Part shown: positions 10,916 to 21,848 of the stretch, in pieces
How positions within the stretch are numbered: position 1 is the first letter of the stretch
How the letters are laid out: each line of letters opens with the position of its first letter
Source of the DNA: Ciona savignyi
Taxonomy: Eukaryota > Chordata > Ascidiacea > Phlebobranchia > Cionidae
Assembly: GCA_000149265.1 (NCBI GenBank)
Contig: CH001545.1
Span: 28,472 to 92,471 of the forward strand
Direction of reading: 5' to 3'
Length of the DNA: 64,000 bases
The notes under the pieces: generated by a model
Told to the model about the DNA's origin: nothing
Seen by the model: the letters and a program-made list of their open reading frames with translations, nothing else
Databases searched by the model: none
Translations under genes and position numbers: made by a program

Positions 10916-12301
10916 GATATTATTCTAATCCCCACAGTTTTGGTTCCAGTAAACTAGGGGTGAAAATACACCGTAGTTTTAGTTTGACGAGAGTATCATA
11001 ACAATGCACAGTGTTTATTTTTTTAAACAATAATTGGGTTGTGGTAAAGCATTATTAAACAATTTATGCATAAATTTACCAACTTCTAAGTCATAGATGT
11101 TATTTAACTTAGCAGGTAAAAGCTTCTGATAGATTGGAGTAACCGAACAACTACGCTGACTGTACCTTATTATCTTAGTATGCATCCACAAAGAATCATT
11201 TAAAATTGTTTGGTTAAAAATATGGCAAAAACAATGATCTATAACACCATAGTTTGAATTCCTATAAATAAATATTTAAGACCAGGAGACAACGAAACGA
11301 CCGTACGTACGGTCAACAAGTCAATTGCCCCCTTTCCCCGAAAATCAACAGGACAAAATATAACACAGCAGTAGTAGATATTACAAGATAGAAGTATTGC
11401 AGTAATTAAGCACACACATAAGTATAATAATATAATACTTAATTTTTACAACCCCTACTCTCTGTAGTAGGGAGGCCTACCATAAAAGGTGTAAAAAATA
11501 AAGAAACCTGTGTGGGGCCATGGTTTTTTCAACGTTCCCTAGTACATAAATCTTCGTTCCGACTCCACATGGCGTGAAACTGAACTAGACTGGCGTCGAA
11601 CCTTTATTGAATAAAACAACCGGAAAACTCCACTCGTAGATGTATTCTTTATTAAGTTGTATGTCGATGTATGTGTGTGTGTGTGTCAGTGTAATCGCAC
11701 AACGCTTTATAAAGCAAATGATGACGTAGATAAAAAAAAACTGCTTTAGGTGTCAATGACGTCATAAGGTGATGATAGAACGAACACACTTGGCGTCGAT
11801 TAAATGCAGTTTTTGCAAATATAATGCCAAAATTGCTACAGTTGTATAAATATATTACAGTGTTCATGCACACATGCAAAAAGAACAATGAAATATTTGT
11901 ATTGCGATTCTTTTAATATTGCTATTACCGATACTTTGACAACTGGCAGTATTATAACTATTACAACCTCTACTCTGTATAAGCACTCAAAAGCAGTTGC
12001 TTCATTCTTTTTTTTTAAATGTATAGAAAGACCTATTTTTATTGCTGCTGAGACAGTACTCCATATTACAGGTGCACAGTAAGCCAATGATTTCTCCCCC
12101 CCTTAAGTATGTACTCGTGGAACAAAAAAAAAATTGTGCAATCCCTTGTTTGATAATTGTGTACACTTTTTACAGGTATTAAAAATTGCTTGTAAAGTTC
12201 ACAATCAGGTGCAGAATTAGCTTTTGTACATTAGTTTACAAATTTCAATTTATTTTTAACAATTTTTTTTGGTAAAACAAGGGATTAGTGTGAGTCCTAT
12301 A
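10916..12301. other. no gene; GT microsatellite and a palindrome
   Basis: No supported gene. A (GT)n tract lies at about 11671-11686, and a perfect 16-bp palindrome GACCGTACGTACGGTC near 11299-11314. Short open frames at 11836-12087 on both strands mirror each other and are judged chance. Confidence 0.45.
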
Positions 12302-13373
12302 GTCACTCCAAGTTAAAATACTCTTTTATGCAGCTTTTCTAATGGGTCAAGTGATTTTTGGGATGCACTACCCCAGCTAGTTATACAATACTGAAGGTGG
12401 GAGGAATATACCAGGAGGCTATAGTAAGTTGATTTGAGGATATTTGAAGAGACATATTTCCTTACATTTATTAATGCCCAGCATGCCCTAGACACCTTGG
12501 TGCATACTTCTTTAATATGACAGCCCCAACTCAATCTTTCATCGATCGAATCCCAAGGTATTTTACTGATCTTTTTCTGTGAATATCAGTTCCATTGATC
12601 GATGAAAGAAACTTTACATTATTAATACTTATTATCATATACTCTCGGTTTTAGAGTAATTTACAGATAATCTGTTCATGTACATCCAGTTATCAATCCT
12701 CATGAGTTCCTGTTAGCACTTTTTTCTAGAGTGTTCAGATCTTTGTTAGATAGCGACAGATTAGTGTCATACGCAAACAAAGTTACATCAAAAGAAGATG
12801 CTGATGGAAGATCGTTAATGTATACAAGAAACAAAAGAGGTCCAAGGGTAGAACTTGTGTAACTCCACATGTAACTCCTCTACTGCTTGAATTTACATTA
12901 TTTGTTAAAAAGCTCTCTATTAATTTTAGTGCTAATCCGAAGTTTTTTAGCAGTATTTTGTGATTAACTGTATCAAAAGCCTTAGCGAGATCAATAAATA
13001 TAGAGCATACATTTTTACCCTCACCCAGTCTAGTTAAATAATTTTTAGTTTTTTCACGATCCCTCCCAGATCCTAAGCCTATTGAACTTCGTATCTCCTT
13101 AGAAATCTCTTTGCTAAGTACATGGAGTTCAATTGACTTTTTGTGACTTGGTATTGTTGTCGTATTGGGTGGTTTAGGGGGGTGGTATTTTTTCAGACAT
13201 ATTTATTCCAATATTGGAAAAAAATGTTAAATATCTCACATACTTGATAAGGATCATTTACCAGTTTCCCTTGGCTGTTCATCATCTGTTTAATCTAAGC
13301 TCTTTTTTGGGACGGTAATTTATTATGTCATTTATAGTTTGCCACACTACTTTGGCATTATGTTTGTTAGATC
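12302..13373 (-). pseudogene. LINE reverse transcriptase remnant
   Basis: Reverse transcriptase of a non-LTR retrotransposon of CR1/Jockey/L2-like type. Reading the minus strand from 13373, I see a linker (KVVWQTINDII), then RT motifs DLAKAFDTVNHKIL, GPLLFLVYINDL, and FAYDTNLSLSN in place of the catalytic FADDTN. The C-terminal thumb follows (SWGCHIKEVCTKVSRACWAL, YCITSWGSA). Frameshifts and stops interrupt it, and the catalytic Asp pair has become Tyr-Asp. The N-terminal endonuclease lies beyond two insertions at 16056-16615. Confidence 0.8.
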
Positions 13374-13662
13374 CCGTGAGTGGGAAAACCAAGGGGGTTA
13401 TTAACACACGAGCAATCGTCGGGTTACCGGAGCTATTACAGTGTGTTGTATTTGATAGATACGTTCCTTCAAGAACCCATTAATCCGCTGGGTTCAGGCA
13501 ATGTCCAAAAGAACCCATTTATTGGTAGAACCCATTAATCCGCTGGGTTCAGGCAATGTCCAAAAAGTGCCTTGCCAAAGGACACAACCGACTAGCTAGC
13601 GACCAGTTTCGCACCTGCAACCTTTCGATTGAAAGGCGGCGCACTTAACCGTTAAACCAGAT
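13374..13662 (-). mobile_element. tRNA-derived SINE, family A
   Basis: On the minus strand it begins TGGTTTAACGGTTAAGTGCG (A-box-like) followed by GGTTGCAGGTGCGAAAC (B-box-like), about the spacing of a tRNA. The body reads TGTCCTTTGGCAAGGCACTT, GGACATTGCCTGAACCCAGC and TTAATAACCCCCTTGG. The piece AACCCATTAATCCGCTGGGT is present twice here. The family recurs at 32530, 53763, 59686, 60723-61045 and 62370. It sits inside the LINE linker. Confidence 0.7.
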
Positions 13663-13708
13663 GAAATAAGATGTTTATAATAATACATCTTTTTCGATTG
13701 CTCTTTAA

Positions 13709-16051
13709 AGGGGAACTGAAGTCGATTTTAAGAATATCTTAATAAATGGAAAAACATACGCTGATTTCAAAAATCAAATCAGTTTCTTCCAATATTTTTT
13801 GGTTAAAGAGTTATGAGCAAATATGTATTTCATTTTATGTTAGGGGATTTCCCGTATTACGTCACTGACGTTGTTGAGATTTCGTGCATATATGCATTGT
13901 ATACAATCATGTGTCAGTTTAGAGGTGAATTAGTAACAGAAGCGCCTGCAGGAGCGTTGTATTTTCGTTTTTATTATGGAGACTTAGCATAACACTTGTC
14001 ATATAGCCTTACTGAACCAATGTACATGGTGACAGCTTACTTTAAGCCCGGTCATTAAAGCCTGCACGATCCTGGACCTAAGCTGAATGCTAAGGTATAC
14101 AGGTCTCGTATTTAAATGACTTTAGAATAATAAGTCTTAGCAATTTATATCATAAATAATAAAAGTGAAAACAAAACAAGAAAACAGAATATAACAGAAT
14201 GCATTAAACTGTAACTGCCAGCAATTTATAGAAATAAACCAGCCATCAAGCAAAGGCTAGACTATAAGGTGGGAAAAGCCTATTTCTTTCATGGTTTACC
14301 TTGGCTGTTTGTATAATGTTTTGCTGTTGTGTATGTGGTGCATTTAATGTCTGCTGTTATTGAAACTGAGCATTAGCCTACTGGTTGAGAATACCACTTA
14401 TTGCAAAAACCAGTTAATCCACAGTTGAGTAGCTGATGTGTAGTCTGACAACAAGTACACAGCAAGCACTCAGATAAGTAAGTGAAGAATATATATAATA
14501 GATCTTTACTTAACTACCCAAATAAGTTAATAAGAATATACCACATTTCTAATTTAGTTCTTTTTATTAGATATTGTAAAATGCCTAAAGTTAAGCCACT
14601 GAGAAGGAAGAAAGAGTGATTGGAGTATATTGTTTTGTTCCAGGATGTAGCCTACAAATTCTTATTACAGCACACGAAATTCCAATCCACCTGTGCTCTT
14701 TCATCGATTTCTTCACAACGACAAAAAACGGTTAAAGCAATGGATACAACAATGCAAGCGTTCTAAACTACCTGGAAAAAGAACCGCAGTGTGTGTAGTG
14801 CACATTATTTGTGACAAGGATTATTTATCATAGTAAAATTGTATTTGACTCCAAACTCCAATGGAGTAGCCAAGATGATAAAAACAAACCACTTGGTGAA
14901 AAATACAGTTCCAACAATTTTTAATTTTTCTGATTATGATTTTAAACATAGTGATCAACCCAGTACATCAAGAACTTCTTTATCCAAGCAGATAATTAAA
15001 AAATAAGGGCTTTCAGTCTGGCGTTATTTTGTGCACAAATGCATGTACATTCATGCAGCATAAACATTCGTGCGGTGTGTCCATAAGAATACAGTTTTTG
15101 CAACGGCACCAAGTCATGTCAATAGATAATGTTTTTAAATATACATTTTCTTCTATGGGGCTTGCATCTTCAAAGATACTTTCAGACGTTTTCCTTGGTT
15201 CAAACGCACATGACTAAATTTGTGTTGTTTTATGGTGTACAATAAAACTTCTTTCATCCATGCCAGAATGCTGAAAACTGTCATCCATTTTAGTGTTACA
15301 ACATTAACTTAAATTTACTCTAGAAATGAAGAAAACAAAAGAAATTTGTTAAAACTTCTATGCATATGTATACCAAATCTCTCACACTCTTAGTTTGTAG
15401 CCTAGTAGTGGTTGATAACAACATTGCTAGTCTACGTTGCAGATTATGGCTATATATTGAAAAGCAACAATCATGAAAGAAATAGGCTGTTCCCACCGCT
15501 TAGTCTGATCTTTGATTGATGGCTGGTTTATTTCTATAAATTGCTGGCAGTTACAGTTTACTGCCTCCTGTTCTAGTTTTCTTGTTCTGTCTTCACTTCT
15601 ATGATTTATGATATAAATTGCTAAGACTTATTATTCTAAAGTCATTTAAATACGAGACCTGTATACCTCAGCATTCAGCTTAGGTCCAGGATCGTGCAGG
15701 CCTGAATGAGCGCGCTTAAGGTAAGCTGTCACGCGGGTACATTGGTTCAGTTAGGCTATATGACAAGTGTTATGCTAAGTCTCTATAAAAAACGAAAATA
15801 CAACGCTCCTGCAGGCGCTTATGTTACTAATTCACCTCTAAACTGGCACATGATTGTATACAATGCATATAGGCACGAAATCTCAACAACGTCAGTGACG
15901 TAATACGGGAAATCCCCTAACATAAAATGAAATACATATTTGCTCATAACTCTTTAACCAAAAAATATTGGAAGAAACTGATTTGATTTTTGAAATCAGC
16001 GTATGTTTTTCCATTTATTAAGATATTCTTAAAATTGACTTCAGTTCCCCT
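13709..16051. mobile_element. Kolobok-like DNA transposon with long inverted repeats
   Basis: 2,343 bp flanked by TTAA on both sides (13705-13708 and 16052-16055). The ends are AGGGGAACTGAAGTC and GACTTCAGTTCCCCT, and the inverted repeats run about 580 bp (13709-14300 against 15475-16051) at roughly 90% identity by eye. The middle has a THAP-like remnant. TTAA target choice plus a THAP domain points to Kolobok; piggyBac also uses TTAA but lacks THAP. It interrupts the LINE whose parts lie on either side. Confidence 0.8.
14582..14995 (+). pseudogene. THAP-domain transposase remnant
   Basis: The plus strand reads YCFVPGCS, then in a neighbouring frame PPVLFHRFLHNDKKRLKQW and IQQCKR, then VCVVHI..CDKDY, and further LVKNTVPTIFNFSDYD. 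Cys-Cys, a central Trp, a Cys-x2-His and the closing VPTIF block are the layout of a THAP zinc finger, a DNA-binding domain found in P-type and Kolobok transposases. At least one frameshift near 14660 and several stops break it. I cannot recognise a catalytic domain after it. Confidence 0.6.
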
Positions 16052-16055
16052 TTAA

Positions 16056-16615
16056 TGTGGGTAAATAAATTTATTTCGATATTGTTAATAAATACTTCAG
16101 CCCTAAATCCTCACAATTCTTTTTAATACTTTGGACATATATAACTTATTTTTTGGCTTAATAGAGATTAAGCTTTTAGTTAACCACCAAGGCTTTTGAT
16201 TAAGTTTCCCTTCGAGTTCTATTTTTTTATATAGGGCGGCATGTTTGTCCAGCACATACATATTTAAACATTCTTTGTCTGAATTGAGGAGACATGGAAT
16301 GTCAGCAGGATAATGTAAAGATTCTAACAGTTCAGTTAATCTTTAATTTTAAAACTGTTAGTGTCATTATTTATATTAAAATGGGTAGATGATCAGATAT
16401 ATCTATCACTGAGTAGAATGCGGACATTATTATCATTGACCACATTGTTTGTGTAGCCATGGTCAATCAAGTAAAGTTGCACATGTTGGTGTGGGTTTAT
16501 TTATTAGTGACGTACATCCTAAACTATGCAAGGCATCTATCTCTCTACATAGTTGCTACACTATGTTGATATCACCACAGATGTAATAAACAGAAAAGTT
16601 AACAGGTGGGAATCC
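16056..16615 (-). pseudogene. LINE endonuclease C-terminal remnant
   Basis: Minus strand reads GDINIV, then LHSLGCTSLINKPT, ATLLDHGYTNN and ILLSDIDISDHLPI. These are the closing blocks of the APE-type endonuclease of a CR1/L2-like LINE (GDFN..., LINKPTR, DHIYTN, SDHLPI). It belongs to the same LINE copy as 12302-13373, now split by the Kolobok-like element and a SINE. Confidence 0.75.
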
Positions 16616-16619
16616 CACA

Positions 16620-17348
16620 CGTTTATAATTATATTTCTGTATATTTTAACAATTAGGTTGCCATGCCATGTGTCCTTTTTTGTGCATGGCAAGTCACGAT
16701 TAATTTCCTGTTTTCGACAGTCCAGTCGATGAATTGTTTTTCCCGCAAGTTCTGTTTAAAACTTCTTTCAAACCTCGTGTACAAACATGTGTTTTCTGTT
16801 ATGTGTCTTATATAAACTGTGTATAATTTTTATAACATCAGAAAGCATTTGGTGACGCCTCGCTTGGCTTTGCTGCTCTCTGAAGCTTTAACTCTTCCTA
16901 CTTAAGAAGCTATGCCGCTTGTGTACATCGCTCTTCCTGGATTGCGTGAATACCCAATAAAATACCTAACTAACCTCTGTTCATTCACCCTTGTCTTACC
17001 TGCTCAAAACACATCAAAAGCCAGAGAGCGCTGCTACAACCATTAGCTGTTTTTGAAACTCCTGAAAATTGTGATTTGGGTCTAGGGACGCACAAACTAG
17101 AATACCTTGGTATTCTAGATTAGTTATTTCGAATCCACAATATCGAATCCTATTCTACATTAAAATGCTCTTTTTACATTTATTGAGAAATAGACACATT
17201 ATTTTAGTTTAGTCGATTGTATTTTACGAAAGGAAAGGGATCGATCAAAGGCAGCAAAAATTCAGTTACACCAAGAGTCACTTACTGCAATGCAGGAATT
17301 TTCCCAGTTAGTCTAGAATCTAGACCTTAGTTTCTTTGCCGTGTTGAT
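16620..17348. other. no gene recognised
   Basis: No clear coding exon. At 17085-17160 the words CTAGAATACC..TATTCTAG and ATCGAATCC resemble pieces near 26440-26490 in opposite orientation, perhaps ends of an old hAT-like element; too weak to call. Confidence 0.4.
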
Positions 17349-17813
17349 CAGCGGTTCTCAAACTTTTTTAAAAAAATTACGCAACGGTCCCCTAGCAATT
17401 TTTTAAATGACTCACGGTCCCCTTGAAAAAGATGGAAGTAAAACGAAAAAAAATTTAGCAACTTTTAAATTCTAAAACAAAACATATTAACCCGGATGCA
17501 TGGCGGCTTAAGGGAAAACGAGACGCCTCTGATCTTGGCATTTTTTTAAATGTTTACTCCTACTATAGTAGGAGTTCTGTACTTTTGAATTGCACTAATG
17601 TGACATCAAATAGCTTCTTGTGTGATGTCATAAATGCTTATATGTATGTAAGCTTTCATGACAAAAATGGTGTTTGTTAAGTTGATTGGAAGAAAAGTTG
17701 CGTGAAAACTTAATTTTACACAATTTTTTCTTTAAGAGTGTCGTTTTAATTTTTTAGAAGGTGCTTTGCGGTCCCAAAAAATTGTCTCGCGGACCCCAGT
17801 TTGAGAACCGCTG
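17349..17813. mobile_element. hAT-type MITE
   Basis: 465 bp with inverted ends CAGCGGTTCTCAAAC and GTTTGAGAACCGCTG. Flanks GTGTTGAT and GTTTAGAT agree at 6 of 8 positions, fitting an old 8-bp hAT duplication. A perfect 20-bp palindrome ACTCCTACTATAGTAGGAGT lies inside near 17554-17573. Related partial copy at 8678-8950. Confidence 0.8.
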
Positions 17814-17821
17814 GTTTAGAT

Positions 17822-18266
17822 GATGCTAATAGTCCTGCAATGGAACTGGGTGAAGAAGGTGTTCTTCCATGGACACTATTTCACTCTCTATCGCTGCCTT
17901 TACCTACAAAGGCAGAGTGCTTCTTAACTATATAAAATTATACAAATTTACGTTTAACGTTCTTACTGTCAGTCTCTCTTTTATTCATTTGGACTTTGCA
18001 TATCTTACCTGTACACTACGAATTTTTGTAAAATAATTGACTTGTATGTTGGATGCAGCCAAGTGGCCTTGTCATCATGTAGGCCTACACGGGTTTTTGT
18101 TTATATTTACAGTGTCTACATATTACTTTGTTCGCGCTATCAGGGTCACTAAAATGCTCCCAAACTACAGATGATCGTCTTCTAGGCATCTTTTTTGTAG
18201 GTCGGTACTTGCAAAAGAAGGTTTGTGCAATAAAATTTAATTAAACAAACAAGGAAAGATTAATAT
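17822..18266. other. no gene recognised
   Basis: Unassigned AT-rich sequence up to the second Gypsy element. Confidence 0.45.
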
Positions 18267-18773
18267 TGTAGGGAGCCGTGCAGGTCGCTGCCTATTTCGC
18301 TAGATTGTTCCTTGTAGGCCCCAGGTAAGCCGGTTTACAACACCTGATGCGATCTGCGATTCCCTACGCGCTATCTCGACTCTCGGAGGTGCGCTAATTA
18401 ATTGAGGTTTTCTGCGTAAATGTCTCTTTGACTGATCTCCTGTAGTTCGCCGATAAACGCCTCAGTAGTTTTATAACATCAATTGTATTGAGCAATTGAG
18501 GCGAATAACTTAGTACCAATTGCGAGTTAAATCGTTAGATGTTTAAACGACATAGATTCCAGATAAACTCTCAGTATTCTTCACATACAAGAATATTACT
18601 TAATGCGTTAGGACTCTCTCGAGCAAAAGTGAAATAAACTTATAAAGGCAAAGTATCCGGCAGCTGCGGTAACAATCGTAAACCTAATAATAATATTTCC
18701 GTGATGACGCATTGTCAGCGCAAATGCCGGCTGTGCGATCGTAAATCTTATGTAAGCACATGAGGTCGCTACA
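18267..18773 (-). repeat. 3' LTR of Gypsy element 2
   Basis: 507-bp LTR, downstream copy. A polypurine tract (minus strand GAGGGGGGAAGTGTA, 18774-18788) abuts it. Confidence 0.95.
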
Positions 18774-19039
18774 TACACTTCCCCCCTCAGAGGTATGGTC
18801 ATTTTAGTTTAGAGTAATCAATAAAAAAGGCCATACTTCGTAAAATATATTGTGTGGAAAAACGAGAAAATAAACAAAAAAATCGTTGTACTCAAGCAAT
18901 GACACAAGAAAAAAATAATAATAAAAAATAATAATTAAGTGGTTATCAGGTATTTGTAGCGACACAAGATGTAAAAATGTCCCCACGGTTGACCGTAAAA
19001 TGTTAAAAATTAGGTCTAGCAGAAATTCATCAGTCAGTG

Positions 19040-20946
19040 TTATATATGATCCGCAATATCTCGTCTATTATTGGACTTAATCTGGGGTATCTGCCGATTG
19101 GGTTTACGAAGCCCGCGCCCAACATTAGGAGATTTAGCTCTGCGTGCATAACGAGGTCTAGGCTTAGGCTTATCAGGTTCCGATTTGGGTAACACGTCGG
19201 TATTTTTGTTTTTTTTACGGCGTCCGAAAAATCGCTTTTTAATTGTAGACAAAGTCAAAATAAGTCCCCAGTACATAGCAGCCGTAAGCAATGCCGAAAC
19301 GAGAGCGTTGACTATCGGATTGGTGATTGCCGAAAGACCGATCAAGAATGCATGTTTGGCAACCTTATCAACAGACTTTCCAACGAATGTGGGATCTGCA
19401 TCAGCTGTCTCATTAACTTCCTCATTCAGAAGTTCATTGATCTTCTCCGATGTAACTTGCGATTGAGTGATTGAACCAAGGATTGCGTTGAAGTCCTCCA
19501 ATCCCATCGACGACAAAGGAAATTGCTTCGAAAGTGAAACAAAATCATAAGCCCTGATTGGTTCTTCAATCGGAGTTAGTGAGGGAAAAATAGGCCGAAC
19601 ATGGACATCAGCATGTTCTAAAGTATAGTTATCATACAAGTAGAACTTATCGTTTACACGAAATGTAAATGTCCTGCCGGGTGTATAGTGCTCAACTAAT
19701 CTTACACCTTCATAGACCACATCGTTTTTCATGACTTGACCGATTCGTAAGGTACCATTACTATCGGTAAAGCTAACGAGAGGACGAATGGAGAAGTAGG
19801 ATTTATATTGGATACTGTGTCGTAATGTGGCATTTATTTGCTCACATACAATTTCAGTAATAACATCTCCAACAGTAATTGCAGCTCGGGAATTTCCCAT
19901 AATGGCTGAGAGCACTTCACTAGGAAACTGTCTTCCAGTGATTAAATAGAGAGCAGCGAGTAAATTTTGCAGTTGACATTCTAGGAATAAAGTGTCCACA
20001 GATTGCTGAATTGCCAATTCTTGAACCACCGCATTGAGTTCGTTGAGATAGCGGCTTTCAGGTCTTGTAGAATTAAATGCTGTCTGTTGGCTGGTGTTTG
20101 TCTGGAATTTTTCTAAATCATTTATGCCTTTGCACGAAAATGGCACAAACATTAATCCACCAAAGTCACAGAAGGAATGTGGATGATAACATAAGCTTGA
20201 ATATGTTCCGCAATCTGCCCATTGTTGAATGGATATCCCCAAGTTCACAAGTTCGAGGCGATAAAGCCTGCCTGAAGAGTTATAGTGCATGAGAAGTTCG
20301 TCGTTGGCTAGAAATTTTGACCTTGGGCAATCTAGGCTTATCGCGGAATCCCTTCCAAACGTAAGTTTTGGAGTTTACATAACAGAAACCTTTACGTATG
20401 TCACAATTGGACATAACCGATAGTGCACTGTTAATTTTATGGTTTACATGATCGTACTCCATAATTGATTTCATTAACAGTGCATTGGTTACCTCACCGG
20501 CAACGTTTCTAGGCCAAGTAAATTTCTTGGGAACCTTGTTATTGGTTCTCCAAACATCTTTGCCATTTGCTTCCAGTTGACCAATGTTTGGAGCGACGAA
20601 AGTTCTCACCCAACCAGCACACGCACCATGATGTGGTGGCGAATCAATCTTCGTTCTAGTATCTTGCACTTGAGCACCAAAGAAATAATAAGTATTTTGA
20701 TATTCAATCGTAAATGTTTGGCAGACAAATACCTTCACCTTGAGGAAGGCTTTCCGCGGGTCTGTAAACATGTGCTTTACACTTTTCAGTGCGGAGCCTT
20801 TGCTGTTTTACACAAGGTTTTGTTTTGGGAATATAATATTCAGCTTGGGATAAATGTTGGTGACAGAGCTTTACTTGAATCTCCCCGATCGCGACCGTAC
20901 CCCAAATTTGAGTCAGCACGACAAGAATAAAAACGGCCAACATCAT
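19040..20946 (-). pseudogene. env: envelope glycoprotein of Gypsy element 2
   Basis: Third gene after pol, where enveloped Gypsy elements carry env. Likely start at Met 20946 with a signal peptide (MMLAVFILVVLTQIWG). The ectodomain is Cys-rich and has N-glycosylation sequons (NTS, NST, NAT, NGT, NYT, NET). Near the end is one strong membrane segment (ALVSALLTAAMYWGLILTL), followed by a basic, Pro-rich cytoplasmic tail of about 66 residues ending DIADHI. The gene lies in three frames (breaks near 20740 and 20285), so this copy is not functional. The viral family of the envelope is not identifiable by eye; a rhabdo- or chuvirus-like origin is only a guess. Confidence 0.75.
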
Positions 20947-20953
20947 TTTGTAT

Positions 20954-21848
20954 TTAAAGTTCGTAGTCCTGTAAATGTCTCGGTCGGAATACTTGTCTTC
21001 CAAATCTAGTTCTTCGTGATTCAGCTTCTGGCGTTGTTGTTCGGTTTAGGTCAATTTCAAGGGCTTCAGCAGATTCGGATGGTTCAGTAATTAAATCAAA
21101 GTCGGGATTAATTATATCACTAGGACTTATCTCAACCTGTAAAGAAGGTGAAATGGGATTATTATCAGTAGACTCCGAGACAGGAATGAGAACATTCGCA
21201 GCTTTTAGTCGATCTACTGTCACAGTATTAGGTATCCCATTATAGTCTAGAGTGAAGAATTTAGCATCCCTTTTTAAAACTTTAAACGGTCCATCATATG
21301 GGTCTTTGCAGTGGTCTTCTAACCGCGTCATGTCTGACATATACATGGCTGCAAGAACTGAAGTTTGTCGTCTAAATATACACGCTCGCGGTCCTGGTAT
21401 ACGGGGTGGTATGGCTTTAAGATTCCTCATGAAAGTCTTAAAACGGCTCACATATTCGTGGGAGTCTAAATCATTCCCAAAATTATCCGTGTCAACGAAT
21501 TCACCCGGTAACCGAAGACTAGTTCCATAAACAAGTTCTGCTGATGAATATCCGATGTCTTCTTTGATAGAGTTTCTGATTCCTAAAAGAACCAAATCCA
21601 AGATTAGCATACCAATCTTGAGGACTCTCCTGGGCTTTAAGAGAAGTCTTTAGCTGCCGATGTAATCGTTCAACTTGGCCGTTCGCGCAAGGTCTGTACG
21701 CACACTGTGTTGAAGCTTAGCCCCTAAAAATTCGGCCAGTTTGTGAAATAAATTGGATGTAAAATTCTTTCCCCTGTGCTGTCGTTATATAATGCCAGGC
21801 GTGCCAAAACGGCTTACCCAGTGTAGCAAAAATGCATTACTGATGGTC
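20954..21848 (-). pseudogene. integrase core remainder and C-terminus of element 2
   Basis: From 21848 to about 21600 the core continues in shifting frames ([25 protein letters not shown]). The 20954-21610 frame then has ELVYGTSLRLPGEFV, typical of the Gypsy integrase end of the core, and a GPF-type domain (YDGPFKVLKRDAKFFTL...VDRLKAANV). A long Glu/Ser/Asp-rich linker leads to the ending RQVFRPRHLQDYEL. The pol stop lies 8 bp before the likely env start. Confidence 0.85.
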
